From the NCBI RefSeq assembly GCF_014191775.1, contig NZ_JACHXA010000001.1, forward strand, positions 124,001 to 188,000: a stretch of 64,000 nt of DNA, given 5' to 3'. Positions 49,885-58,331 of the stretch are shown piece by piece. The notes beneath the pieces are model-generated. The model was not told the origin of the DNA and made no database searches. It saw only the letters and a program-made list of their open reading frames with translations. Every line of letters begins with the position of its first letter. Within the stretch, counting starts at the first letter, position 1. Source of the stretch: Limibacillus halophilus (lineage in GTDB: Bacteria > Pseudomonadota > Alphaproteobacteria > Kiloniellales > CECT-8803). A program made the position numbers and the translations under genes.

Positions 49885-49913
49885 TTGACCAGCAGGGCAG
49901 GCCTCACTAGATT
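49885..49913 (+). promoter_or_regulatory. sigma-70-type promoter of hrcA-grpE with GANTC at the -10
   Basis: TTGACC, a 17-base spacer and TAGATT lie about 30 bases before hrcA. GATTC (49910-49914) overlaps the -10, and two more GATTC sites are at 49831 and 49934. No CIRCE operator is visible. Confidence 0.6.
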
Positions 49914-49947
49914 CAAGGTCCCATAGAGGAGCGGATTCTAAACAAGG

Positions 49948-51021
49948 ATGGCGCAGCCACTTTCATTCAAGGGATTGAAACGCCCGTTGCTCGATGATCT
50001 CAACGAGCGATCACGCGAGATATTCCGTCATATCGTCGAGGCTTACGTGGAAACCGGCGCGCCGATCGGTTCACGCACCTTGTCCCGACGCCTGGGACTG
50101 GACCTGTCGCCAGCCACCATCCGCAACGTAATGGCCGACCTGGAAGAGTTAGGCTTGCTGTTTGCACCTCACACGTCGGCCGGGCGCCTGCCGACCGACC
50201 TTGGCCTGAGTATGTTCGTCCACGGGCTGCTTGAGCACGGCAATATTGGGATCGAAGAACGCCAGCGAATAGAGGCCCAATGCCACGCGCAAGGGCGCAG
50301 CTACAGCGAGGCGCTGGAGGAGGCGGGCGCCACCCTATCGCAGCTATCACGCTGTGCCGGTCTCGTGGTCGCACCGAAAGTCGATGAGGCGCTTAAACAT
50401 ATCGAATTCGTGTCCTTGGGACCGGGGCGAGCCTTGGTGGTCATGGTCACTAATTCCGGCAAGGTCGAGAATCGTGTGATCGACGTGCCGATAGGTCTGC
50501 CGCCGTCGTCGCTGGTCCAGGCCTCAAACTTCCTGACTGCGCGACTTGTCGGTCGCACGCTCGGCGAAGCGCAGAAAACCGTGAAGCAGGAACTGGAAGA
50601 GCAACAGGCACAACTGGACGAAATCACAACGCGCTTGGTTGAAGCGGGATTGGCCACCTGGAGCCCTAACGCGCGTGGTGGCGCCCTGATCGTCCGCGGG
50701 CAGGCACAGCTTCTCGACGAGATCACCGCGATCGAAGATCTGGAGCGGGTTCGACAGCTTTTTGCTGCTCTCGAGGCCCGTGAAACTCTGCTCAAGCTGC
50801 TCGATCTCACGGAGATGGCCGAAGGCGTACAGATCTTTATCGGTGCGGAGAACGAACTCTTCGGCGTGGCCGGTTGCTCGATGGTTGTGGCCCCCTATCA
50901 GAACAGTCAGCAACAGATCGTCGGCGCAATCGGTGTGATAGGTCCATCGCGGATGGACTATGGGCGCATCATCCCTTTGGTGGACTACACTGCAAAGGTG
51001 ATCGGTCGTTTGATCGGTTGA
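49948..51021 (+). CDS. hrcA: heat-inducible transcription repressor HrcA
   Basis: 357 residues. The winged-helix N-terminus has LNERSREIFRHIVEAYVETG, PIGSRTLSRRLGLDLSPATI and RNVMADLEELGLL. The middle GAF-like part has HTSAGRLPTDLGLSMFV, and the C-terminus has FIGAENELFGVAGCSMVVAPY and IGVIGPSRMDYGRIIPLVDY. It represses groESL and related operons at CIRCE elements, which are not seen in this window. It is followed by grpE on the same strand. Confidence 0.97.
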   Translation: MAQPLSFKGLKRPLLDDLNERSREIFRHIVEAYVETGAPIGSRTLSRRLGLDLSPATIRNVMADLEELGLLFAPHTSAGRLPTDLGLSMFVHGLLEHGNIGIEERQRIEAQCHAQGRSYSEALEEAGATLSQLSRCAGLVVAPKVDEALKHIEFVSLGPGRALVVMVTNSGKVENRVIDVPIGLPPSSLVQASNFLTARLVGRTLGEAQKTVKQELEEQQAQLDEITTRLVEAGLATWSPNARGGALIVRGQAQLLDEITAIEDLERVRQLFAALEARETLLKLLDLTEMAEGVQIFIGAENELFGVAGCSMVVAPYQNSQQQIVGAIGVIGPSRMDYGRIIPLVDYTAKVIGRLIG

Positions 51022-51093
51022 ATTCCGCCCCACGCCTCCCCATAAAGTGCGCTTGATCCCTTGAATCGAAATACAGAAGGAAGCATCCCAGTG

Positions 51094-51750
51094 ATGAACA
51101 CCGAGGAGCGCAAAAAAGCCAAGAAGGCTGAGGACTCAATCGACGAACCGCAGATAGCGGTTGAGGACGTCGAGAGGGCTGAAACACCCGAGGAAGCCAA
51201 TCCCGCTGAAGCTGATGCAGCCGAGCCCGCTGCAACAGACGCCGCCGAGCAGGCTGAAGCTGACGCTGCCGAGCCCGCCGTTGATGCGGCCGCAGCGCTC
51301 GAAGCCGAGGTCGCACAGTTGAAGGACCAGCTACTCCGTGCGGTGGCTGAGACCGAGAACCTGCGCCGCCGCGCTCAGCGCGAGAAGGAAGATGCCGTGC
51401 GTTATGCCCCTGCACCTCTGGCCAAGGCGCTATTGCCGGTGGCGGACAATCTGCGGCGCGCGCTGGAGGCCATTCCCGATGACTTACGCAGCGACGCCCG
51501 CGCCGAAGGTTTGATTTCGGGATTGGATCTGACCGCAAAGGAGCTAATGCAGGCCTTTGGGAAAAACGGCATAGAAGCTATTGAGCCGATGGGACAGAAG
51601 CTTGATCCTCATTGGCACGAAGCTCTCTTCGAGGTTCCTGATCCAACGCAAGAGGTCGGGACCGTGGTTCAGGTCGTAGAAGTCGGTTATCGGCTGGGTG
51701 ACCGTCTGCTGCGGCCCGCGCGTGTTGGTGTGGCCCGAAAGCCCGATTGA
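51094..51750 (+). CDS. grpE: nucleotide exchange factor GrpE
   Basis: 218 residues. An acidic, Ala/Glu-rich disordered start with repeated AEADAAEPA is followed by the long dimerisation helix (ALEAEVAQLKDQLLRAVAET, NLRRRAQREKEDAVRYA) and the beta domain GQKLDPHWHEALFEVPDP with GYRLGDRLLRPARVGVA. It releases ADP from DnaK. The start may be ATG 51094 or GTG 51091; AAGGA lies somewhat far upstream. It lies 72 bases after hrcA. Confidence 0.95.
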   Translation: MNTEERKKAKKAEDSIDEPQIAVEDVERAETPEEANPAEADAAEPAATDAAEQAEADAAEPAVDAAAALEAEVAQLKDQLLRAVAETENLRRRAQREKEDAVRYAPAPLAKALLPVADNLRRALEAIPDDLRSDARAEGLISGLDLTAKELMQAFGKNGIEAIEPMGQKLDPHWHEALFEVPDPTQEVGTVVQVVEVGYRLGDRLLRPARVGVARKPD

Positions 51751-51771
51751 CCCACGACGTGCGGCGCCTTC

Positions 51772-52272
51772 CTACAGACGGGGACGGCGCCGCATGTGAT
51801 AACGACCAGGGCGAACGGATTCCGGCAAAGCGAGGTCAATAGCGCCTGCTATTGGAATGTTCTGGTCTGATACCAAAATTCCACCGGGGGCCAGCAACCG
51901 TCCAAGGTAAGGGGCCAAGCCGGCCGCGAGCTTGGCGTTGGCGGCCTCATCACCGCTACCGATATCCGCGTGAATAAGCGCGGCCATGCCGTCGAATCTG
52001 GCCAACGCCAGAGGTAGCGTCTCGAACACATCGCCCAAGAAAAGATGCTCTTGATCGGGTATGCAATCCGGGTGCGCCGCAACCTTGCGCTCGAACACAA
52101 AAATCTCCCGTTCCGGCAAAGCCTCACGAATATGGTCGTAGGTCCGGCCATTCCCCAAGCCGAGTTCCATGACCGGCCCGGCCACGGACTCGGCCTCTAT
52201 CAGAGTGACGGCTGCGTCAAGACAGGACCGCTGGGCCTCAAGCCGACGAATCGCACTATCAAGCCGGCTCAC
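51772..52272 (-). CDS. small class I SAM-dependent methyltransferase
   Basis: 166 residues. The SAM-binding glycine loop is VMELGLGNGRTYDHIRE, followed by an acidic residue at the end of strand 2 (FVFERKVAAHP) and LIHADIGSGDEAAN at the motif II region. Motif III is LAPGGILVSDQ. The fold is minimal with no substrate domain, so the target is unknown. Its ATG overlaps the stop of the cyclic-nucleotide-binding gene by four bases (translational coupling), forming one unit with that gene and the ABC-like protein. Confidence 0.82.
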   Translation of the reverse strand: MSRLDSAIRRLEAQRSCLDAAVTLIEAESVAGPVMELGLGNGRTYDHIREALPEREIFVFERKVAAHPDCIPDQEHLFLGDVFETLPLALARFDGMAALIHADIGSGDEAANAKLAAGLAPYLGRLLAPGGILVSDQNIPIAGAIDLALPESVRPGRYHMRRRPRL

Positions 52273-52721
52273 TGCTTGGCGCCCTGGACATCGCGCATGG
52301 CCTTAATCATTCCTTCCATGCGGTGAGCCAGAACACGCATCACCTCCAGCGCCATATCCGGGAATTCGTGAGCCATGCGTAAGAACAACTCCTTGGTCAG
52401 CTTCAAGGCAACGGCACCTTTCGCACCGGCCTCGACATTGGCGGTCCGCGGCACGTCGCAAAGGATGGCGATCTCACCGACGATGTCGTTGACGCCAAGT
52501 CTGGCTATGACCCGTTTCTCGCCGCCGTTGAAGAAAACCTCGGCATCACCTTCGAGAATAATGTAGGCGGAATCACCGACATCACCTTGCTTGCAAAGCA
52601 TTTGGCCGGGCTTAAAGGTCAATCGCTCGCTCGCGAAAGCCATCAACTTCAACCGGGCGGGATCAATGTTTGCAAAGAAGGGAACCTTGCGAAGGGCCTC
52701 CACTTCCTGATCCAGGCTCAT
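52269..52721 (-). CDS. stand-alone cyclic nucleotide-binding domain protein
   Basis: 150 residues from ATG 52721 behind AAGGAG at seven bases. It is a single CRP-type cNMP domain: FKPGQMLCKQGDVGDSAYII, LEGDAEVFF and the phosphate cassette VGEIAILCDVPRTANVEA with its conserved Arg. The C-terminal helices (MALEVMRVLAHRMEGMIKAM) replace the DNA-binding winged helix of CRP. It therefore probably acts as a ligand sensor through protein contacts. It lies between the methyltransferase and the ABC-like gene in one operon. Confidence 0.87.
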   Translation of the reverse strand: MSLDQEVEALRKVPFFANIDPARLKLMAFASERLTFKPGQMLCKQGDVGDSAYIILEGDAEVFFNGGEKRVIARLGVNDIVGEIAILCDVPRTANVEAGAKGAVALKLTKELFLRMAHEFPDMALEVMRVLAHRMEGMIKAMRDVQGAKQ

Positions 52722-52746
52722 GACAATCTCCTTGCTCTTAGATTTC

Positions 52747-55542
52747 TTATGCTGCGCCCGATGTTTCAAGGAGCAGGCGCAATTTTTGTCCGTCCTTGTT
52801 CAAGTCTGCGAACGACCCCTGTTCAACCAATCGTCCCTCTTCCAGAACCAGGATTTTATCAAAGGCATCAGCAAAATCCGGTCGATAGAGGCTCCAGAAA
52901 ACACCCTGGCCCTTCCGGGTTTCCAAGACGCGTTCAAGAATTCGGCGTTGCGAGGCGCTGTCCAGGGCTGCCAGGGCCTCGTTGAGAACCAGCAAGTCCG
53001 GGCGCTTGACAAGTGAACGCGCCAAGGCGGCCTTCTGTTTTTGCCCATTGTTCAGGCGCTTGCCCGCGACGCCGACGTCATAGGTCATTCCCAGTTCGAT
53101 GACGCGCTCGCGCAAACCCTGATCATCAAGGACCTTGATGATCGCATCCTGAACAGTCTCTTCGCCTTGCGCCTGTCCGAAGGCCAGGCGTCCAAACAGG
53201 ACATTGTCCTGCAACGTCGCCGCCGGGTTATAGGTGCCGGGCTCATAGAATGCGACGCCCAGGCCGTTGTCCTTCGCAAGCAAATCGGCAAACCGCTTGC
53301 GCGTGCGCACGATTCGTTCCGCCCGCTCCGGCGATATCAACCCCAGGCGATGCCGCGCCTCTACGTAATCGAGAGCAATGCGCATCAATCGCCCACGATC
53401 CTCAGGGGTAAGGCCTCCCATGCCGCCTTTCTCCTGGCGCCCGACCAAGCTGCGGAACTCCGGCAACTCCTCGGCATCAATGAAACTGAACTGTTCGAAG
53501 AACGGGTGGCCCGGCGGCAAATCGGCGAAGATTTCCACCATAGTCCGGGCAATCTCCAACCCAACCGCCTCTAGATCACCCTCCAAGGCCTCGGCCTCGA
53601 CCGCTTCTTTCATGCTCGCTTGGGCGAGCAGTTGATCCGGTTCAAAGCGCGCATCGAGCGGCGAGCCGAACAACAGGTTTTCGGCTAGCGACGCGTTCGG
53701 ATTGAAGGAACCGGGGTCGAAACGCACAATCAAATCATCATGCCCATCCGCGTGGAGACTCTCGGCCAGCGCCTGCCGTGCGGAGAGGATTTGATCGGCA
53801 AGGTCGGTGTGCTCCTCGGGGTTAAACCTGGCCAACAAACCGAAACGGTACAGGTCTTCTTCCAATTCCACCGTCTGGATCGCCTCAAGCAACCGCTGAT
53901 CGAGCTCTTGTGCGTCGCGCGCGCCCGCCGCCTCGTAGTCCACCCAGTCGGCCTCAAAGTCAAAATAAGGATTACCCGCGCGTTGGGCTTCAAGGCGATC
54001 TGCCTCTGCGGCTCGCTGAGCCGCCGGTTCACGCTCAGGCGGGCGCAAGGGCTTGTGCAGCAGGCCGTACAGCAGATTTCTGCGCAGCGAGCCTGCAAAG
54101 AAATGCGCGTCGGCGGCCACGTAGCCCAAACGTCTCCCGGTTACCGCCTGCGGTAACGCACCAAGTTCGTGGCCGCCAATCGAGGCATGGCCCGTACTGA
54201 TCGGCTCCAAACCTGCCACAACAAGCGGCAGATATTCCTTCCCGCCGCCACCCGGACCGACGACTGCCACGTGCTCGGTAAGGGCAGCGGTAAAGGAAAT
54301 CGCATCGAGCAGCCTGCGATCGCTGTCGTCGACCACCGCCACCCCACGCAGCTCGATCTGGCCCTCCAGTTTCGCCGGCCCCTCGGCGTCGGGGTCCTGG
54401 CGCTGCGGGTCGATCAACACCGGCGGTGCAAACTGCTCGATCACCTGCTCGTACTTGATCTGGACATCCTGGCGGCGCTGGTCCCAGTCAATTAGTTCCT
54501 TGATCGGCGAAGGCAAATCTTTGTAGGCGGCGATTACCGCCACCAGCGCGCCGATGTCGAGCTCACCGGCTATCGCTAGTACGCCGCCCACAACATAGAA
54601 AATAAAAGGTGTGACCTGAGCCAGGAAGTTGTTGAGAAATTTGACAAAAAACTTCCGGCGATAAATCTCGTATCGGATATCGTATATGCGCGCCAGACGG
54701 CTAACCAGTTCGGCCCGCTCGTAGTTCGAGGTATCATGAGCATGCACCTCGGTAGCACCGGCAATGGTCTCGCCCAGACGCCCCGCTAGCTCTCGGGCTG
54801 TCAGTTGACGCTGACGACCGAGCCTGAGGATCGGAATACGCAACTTCGGAATCAGCGCCGCCTGGAAAATTACAACGGCAGCCGCAACACTGCCCAGAAT
54901 CCAGCTTTGGGCCAAAATGAAGGCCATCGCTGTCAAGGCCTGTCCGCCCAGGAACACCGGGTTCACGAAGGCTTCGCCAATGAAGCCGCCGAGCGGCTCA
55001 ACCTCGTCCTTGATCATGGTGGCGACTTCGGCCTGCTTGACCTTGCGCATGTAGGGCAAAGGGAAGCGCAACAAGCGGTCGCTTAACTGGTAACGCAGAC
55101 GGCGCAGCATACGCTCGCCCATCTGCCCCTTCCGGGTATTGATGACATACTTGAAGTAGCCGTTGACGATCACAAGGCCCAGAAAAACAAACGAAAGCAC
55201 AAGCAGCGCGTCCATCTGCCCCAGTTCCAGCCCGTCGAACATCGTGACGGTCTGGCCGAAAATCTCCTGGCTGTATGGAATGTGAATACTGAAATAGGGC
55301 TGCGTATCATCCGGGCCGGTGAAGCCTTGACCCTCGATGCCCTGGTTCACGATCTGCTTGGGAAGATCAAGCGAGACGTAATAGAAGGGCATCGACAACA
55401 GCACGAGGCAAAGCACCCTAATCTGATAGTGCTTGCTGTGCCGCCAGATATAGCGAAACAGGTTTTGATCCATCGGCTGTGCCACATCCCCCAGGAAGGC
55501 TTTCCAGTGCTGCAGAGTAACCATCGCCGCGACTGCCGTCAT
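52747..55542 (-). CDS. ABC-exporter-like protein with degenerate nucleotide-binding domain and long insertion
   Basis: About 931 residues. An exporter-type membrane domain (residues about 20-390) includes RYIWRHSKHYQIRVLCLVLL and further helices. The nucleotide-binding part departs from consensus everywhere. Walker A is GPGGGGKEYLP near 428 (Glu for Ser/Thr), the Q-loop is VAADAHFF (Gln lost), the signature is LNNGQKQK near 830, Walker B is LLVLNEALAALD (Asn for Asp), and the switch His is Tyr in FWSLYRPDF. About 300 residues are inserted between Q-loop and signature. The segment NxxLxxNxLFG recurs three times. ATG 55542, 55521 and 55473 are all possible starts. It may bind nucleotide without hydrolysis. 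Confidence 0.82.
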   Translation of the reverse strand: MTAVAAMVTLQHWKAFLGDVAQPMDQNLFRYIWRHSKHYQIRVLCLVLLSMPFYYVSLDLPKQIVNQGIEGQGFTGPDDTQPYFSIHIPYSQEIFGQTVTMFDGLELGQMDALLVLSFVFLGLVIVNGYFKYVINTRKGQMGERMLRRLRYQLSDRLLRFPLPYMRKVKQAEVATMIKDEVEPLGGFIGEAFVNPVFLGGQALTAMAFILAQSWILGSVAAAVVIFQAALIPKLRIPILRLGRQRQLTARELAGRLGETIAGATEVHAHDTSNYERAELVSRLARIYDIRYEIYRRKFFVKFLNNFLAQVTPFIFYVVGGVLAIAGELDIGALVAVIAAYKDLPSPIKELIDWDQRRQDVQIKYEQVIEQFAPPVLIDPQRQDPDAEGPAKLEGQIELRGVAVVDDSDRRLLDAISFTAALTEHVAVVGPGGGGKEYLPLVVAGLEPISTGHASIGGHELGALPQAVTGRRLGYVAADAHFFAGSLRRNLLYGLLHKPLRPPEREPAAQRAAEADRLEAQRAGNPYFDFEADWVDYEAAGARDAQELDQRLLEAIQTVELEEDLYRFGLLARFNPEEHTDLADQILSARQALAESLHADGHDDLIVRFDPGSFNPNASLAENLLFGSPLDARFEPDQLLAQASMKEAVEAEALEGDLEAVGLEIARTMVEIFADLPPGHPFFEQFSFIDAEELPEFRSLVGRQEKGGMGGLTPEDRGRLMRIALDYVEARHRLGLISPERAERIVRTRKRFADLLAKDNGLGVAFYEPGTYNPAATLQDNVLFGRLAFGQAQGEETVQDAIIKVLDDQGLRERVIELGMTYDVGVAGKRLNNGQKQKAALARSLVKRPDLLVLNEALAALDSASQRRILERVLETRKGQGVFWSLYRPDFADAFDKILVLEEGRLVEQGSFADLNKDGQKLRLLLETSGAA

Positions 55543-55755
55543 CAATCACGTCGCACAAAGGCTGCATGCCTGTATATTTTTCTGTAGTGACCAAGTGTTT
55601 AATTCAACATGGTTGCTTTGGCTACTGGTCACCGTGTTGGTTATTCAAGCCTTTCCGTTGATTGATTGCTGTGGCACAGTTCCCCCTGTTCTTGCAGGAA
55701 GAGGCCGCTCGACCGCAGGGTAGAGACGGGAGCCGGCCAGGGGAGTCTCTAAAGG

Positions 55756-56982
55756 ATGGCCGGTGCACGACAGCGGGACACCCGCGTTCTGATCTATAGC
55801 CATGACAGTTTTGGCCTGGGTCACTTACGTCGATGCCGAGAGATTGCGCACCATTTGGTGCAGGGGGAGAGCGACCTTTCGGTTCTTATAATCTCCGGCT
55901 CGCCTATTATAGGGTCCTTCGATTTTCGGAGCCGCGTCGATTTCATCCGCATTCCAGGTGTGATCAAGCTGCGCAATGGTGAGTACACGTCACTCAACCT
56001 GCCGATCGCCGTGGAGCAGACGGTAGCGCTCCGCGCCTCGATCATTGAACACACCGCGGAGATTTTTGAACCTGACATCTTTCTGGTCGACAAGGAGCCG
56101 CTTGGGCTGCGTGGCGAGGTGGAAGGTACCTTGCGTTATCTGAGCGAGAAGGGCGTACCTTGCATTCTGGGCCTGCGCGATGTCATGGATGGCCCTGAAC
56201 TGCTTGCGGCGGAATGGCTGCGGAAGCAAGCCGTCCCCGCTCTCGAATCTTACTACGATCAAATTTGGGTCTACGGCCTGCCGCAGATCTGCAACCCGCT
56301 GGAAGGGATTGATCTACCGGATTCCGTGGTCAAGAGAATCACTTTTACCGGATATCTCCGCCGGACCTTGCCCCAGGTCGCCAGCAGTGCATTGCCCGAG
56401 GCGATACCCTCTCCATACATTCTGGTGACGGTCGGTGGCGGCGGTGATGGCGAAGCGATCATCGACTGGGTGCTGCGCGCCTACGAGCAGGATGCAACGA
56501 TCCCCTACCCCTCGCTGCTGGTGCTGGGGCCCTTCATGGGCGGCGAACACCAGAATGAGTTTCAGCAGCGCGCGGGGCGTTTGGACAAGGTCGAAGTGAT
56601 CACCTTCGATGCGCACATGGAAAGTCTGATGGCCGAAGCTGCCGGCGTGATTTGCATGGGCGGCTACAATACCTTTTGCGAACTACTTTCCTTTGATAAA
56701 CGCGCCGTCATCGTACCACGCACAGAACCACGGCTTGAGCAGTACATCCGCGCCAAGCGAGCGCAGGATTTGGGTTTGTCACGCATGCTGCTCGACGACG
56801 GCGCGCGCGATGCCGCAGATATGGCGACGGCCATTCGAAACTTGCCCCAGCAGCCGCTTCCGTCGGAGAGCGTCATCCCCGGCCTGCTCGATGGGCCGGA
56901 GAACGTCACGAAGCTGGCCCGGCAGTGGTTTGCCAGAACCGGCCGCCCGCAGCTTTCCCTCGCCGCCCAGCAACAACAGTGA
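55756..56982 (+). CDS. glycosyltransferase of the MurG-like (COG4671) group
   Basis: 408 residues from ATG 55756. The start TRVLIYSHDSFGLGHLRRC is the N-terminal pattern of this GT-B group, with SGSPIIGSFDF and IFLVDKEPLGLRGEVEGTL. The C-terminal sugar-nucleotide half has ILVTVGGGGDGEAII, VITFDAHMESLMAEAAGVIC and MGGYNTFCELLSFDKRAVIV. Sugar and acceptor are unknown. It opens the glycan cluster, is separated by 80 bases from the next transferase, and resembles the protein at 60087-61262. Confidence 0.85.
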   Translation: MAGARQRDTRVLIYSHDSFGLGHLRRCREIAHHLVQGESDLSVLIISGSPIIGSFDFRSRVDFIRIPGVIKLRNGEYTSLNLPIAVEQTVALRASIIEHTAEIFEPDIFLVDKEPLGLRGEVEGTLRYLSEKGVPCILGLRDVMDGPELLAAEWLRKQAVPALESYYDQIWVYGLPQICNPLEGIDLPDSVVKRITFTGYLRRTLPQVASSALPEAIPSPYILVTVGGGGDGEAIIDWVLRAYEQDATIPYPSLLVLGPFMGGEHQNEFQQRAGRLDKVEVITFDAHMESLMAEAAGVICMGGYNTFCELLSFDKRAVIVPRTEPRLEQYIRAKRAQDLGLSRMLLDDGARDAADMATAIRNLPQQPLPSESVIPGLLDGPENVTKLARQWFARTGRPQLSLAAQQQQ

Positions 56983-57062
56983 AACTGGCGGCGGCGACGC
57001 GCGATGCGGCAACGTGGTAAAGAAGTTCCGCGAAATCTTGGGTTGAGGCGTCAAGGTCAAGC

Positions 57063-58331
57063 ATGAAGGAACCCCTCATAAGTGACGCCGGAATCGAACA
57101 TCTGGCCATTGTCCTGAAAGGCTACCCGCGCCTCTCGGAGACTTTTATTGCCCAGGAACTGCTGGCACTGCAGCAGCGTGGCATGAACATCACCTTGCAA
57201 TCCCTCAGGCATCCCACGGATCGGGAAATTCACCCGATCCACCGCGAGATTACGGCACCGGTCAATTACCTGCCTGAGTATCTGCACGATCAGCCAGCCC
57301 GAGTTATCAAGGCTTGGTGGCGGGCCCGACAGCTACCGGGGTACAAAGCGGCCTTCGCTGCATTCCTGCGGGACTTGCGGCGGGATCTAACCCGCAATCG
57401 AATTAGGCGCTTTGGCCAGGCTTGCGTCCTGGCGGCGGAGATGGCACCGGAAACCACCCGCATTTACGCCCATTTCCTTCACACCCCGGCATCCGTTGCC
57501 CGCTATGCCGCCCTGATCCGCACACTGCCGTGGAGTTGCTCCGCGCACGCCAAAGACATCTGGACGACGCCGGACTGGGAAAAGCGCGAGAAACTGGCGG
57601 ACCTCGACTGGTTGGTCACCTGTACCGGCAGCGGACGCGATCACCTGAAATCCCTGGCCGGGGACCCTTCCCGCGTACATCTGGTTTACCATGGGTTGGA
57701 CTTTCGGCGTTTTCCCGCACCGCCTGACCGGCAGATTTCCGGCGATGGGCGCAGCGCCTCCGCCGCGGTGGAAATTTTGTCTGTCGGCAGACTCGTCGAG
57801 AAGAAAGGGTATGATCTTCTGATCGCCGCGCTTGCCGCACTCCCACCGGATCTCCATTGGCGGTTCACGCATATCGGCGGCGGCGATTTAATGAATACCT
57901 TGGCAGGAAAAGCGCGGGATTTGGGTCTGGCGAACCGCATCGATTGGCGCGGTGCGGAGCCTCAAGAACGGGTACTGAAGGCATTGAAGGAGTCCGATAT
58001 CTTCGTATTGCCCAGCCGCATTACCAAGAACGGTGATCGAGACGGTTTGCCAAACGTACTGATGGAGGCCCAAAGTCAGAGGCTGGCTTGCATTTCAACC
58101 GAAATTTCGGCCATACCGGAGCTCATTCTACCGGGGGTAACCGGCTTGTTGGTGCCCCCTGATGACGTCCCGGCCCTGACAGAGGCACTGGAAAGGCTGA
58201 TCCGTGATCCGCAGCAGCGGCTGCGGCTTGGCAAAGCTGGCGAAGCGCGACTGCGGGCAGAGTTTGGATTGGAGCAGAATATCGGAACGCTCTTGGGCCT
58301 GTTGGGTGTGAAGGCGAGGGAGGCGGCGTAA
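57063..58331 (+). CDS. GT4-family glycosyltransferase
   Basis: 422 residues. The N-terminus has LKGYPRLSETFIAQELLALQ, common in exopolysaccharide transferases. The GT4 donor domain has ILSVGRLVEKKGYDLLIAAL and the E-x7-E region SRITKNGDRDGLPNVLMEAQ. Then PELILPGVTGLLVPPDDVPA closes the pattern. It should add a nucleotide-activated hexose with retention. Its stop TAA overlaps the next ATG by one base (TAATG), indicating tight coupling. Confidence 0.88.
   Translation: MKEPLISDAGIEHLAIVLKGYPRLSETFIAQELLALQQRGMNITLQSLRHPTDREIHPIHREITAPVNYLPEYLHDQPARVIKAWWRARQLPGYKAAFAAFLRDLRRDLTRNRIRRFGQACVLAAEMAPETTRIYAHFLHTPASVARYAALIRTLPWSCSAHAKDIWTTPDWEKREKLADLDWLVTCTGSGRDHLKSLAGDPSRVHLVYHGLDFRRFPAPPDRQISGDGRSASAAVEILSVGRLVEKKGYDLLIAALAALPPDLHWRFTHIGGGDLMNTLAGKARDLGLANRIDWRGAEPQERVLKALKESDIFVLPSRITKNGDRDGLPNVLMEAQSQRLACISTEISAIPELILPGVTGLLVPPDDVPALTEALERLIRDPQQRLRLGKAGEARLRAEFGLEQNIGTLLGLLGVKAREAA

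Noticed and set aside
49780-49947. Search for a CIRCE operator before hrcA, and likewise before dnaK
   Set aside because: No TTAGCACTC-N9-GAGTGCTAA or close variant is present in either upstream region.
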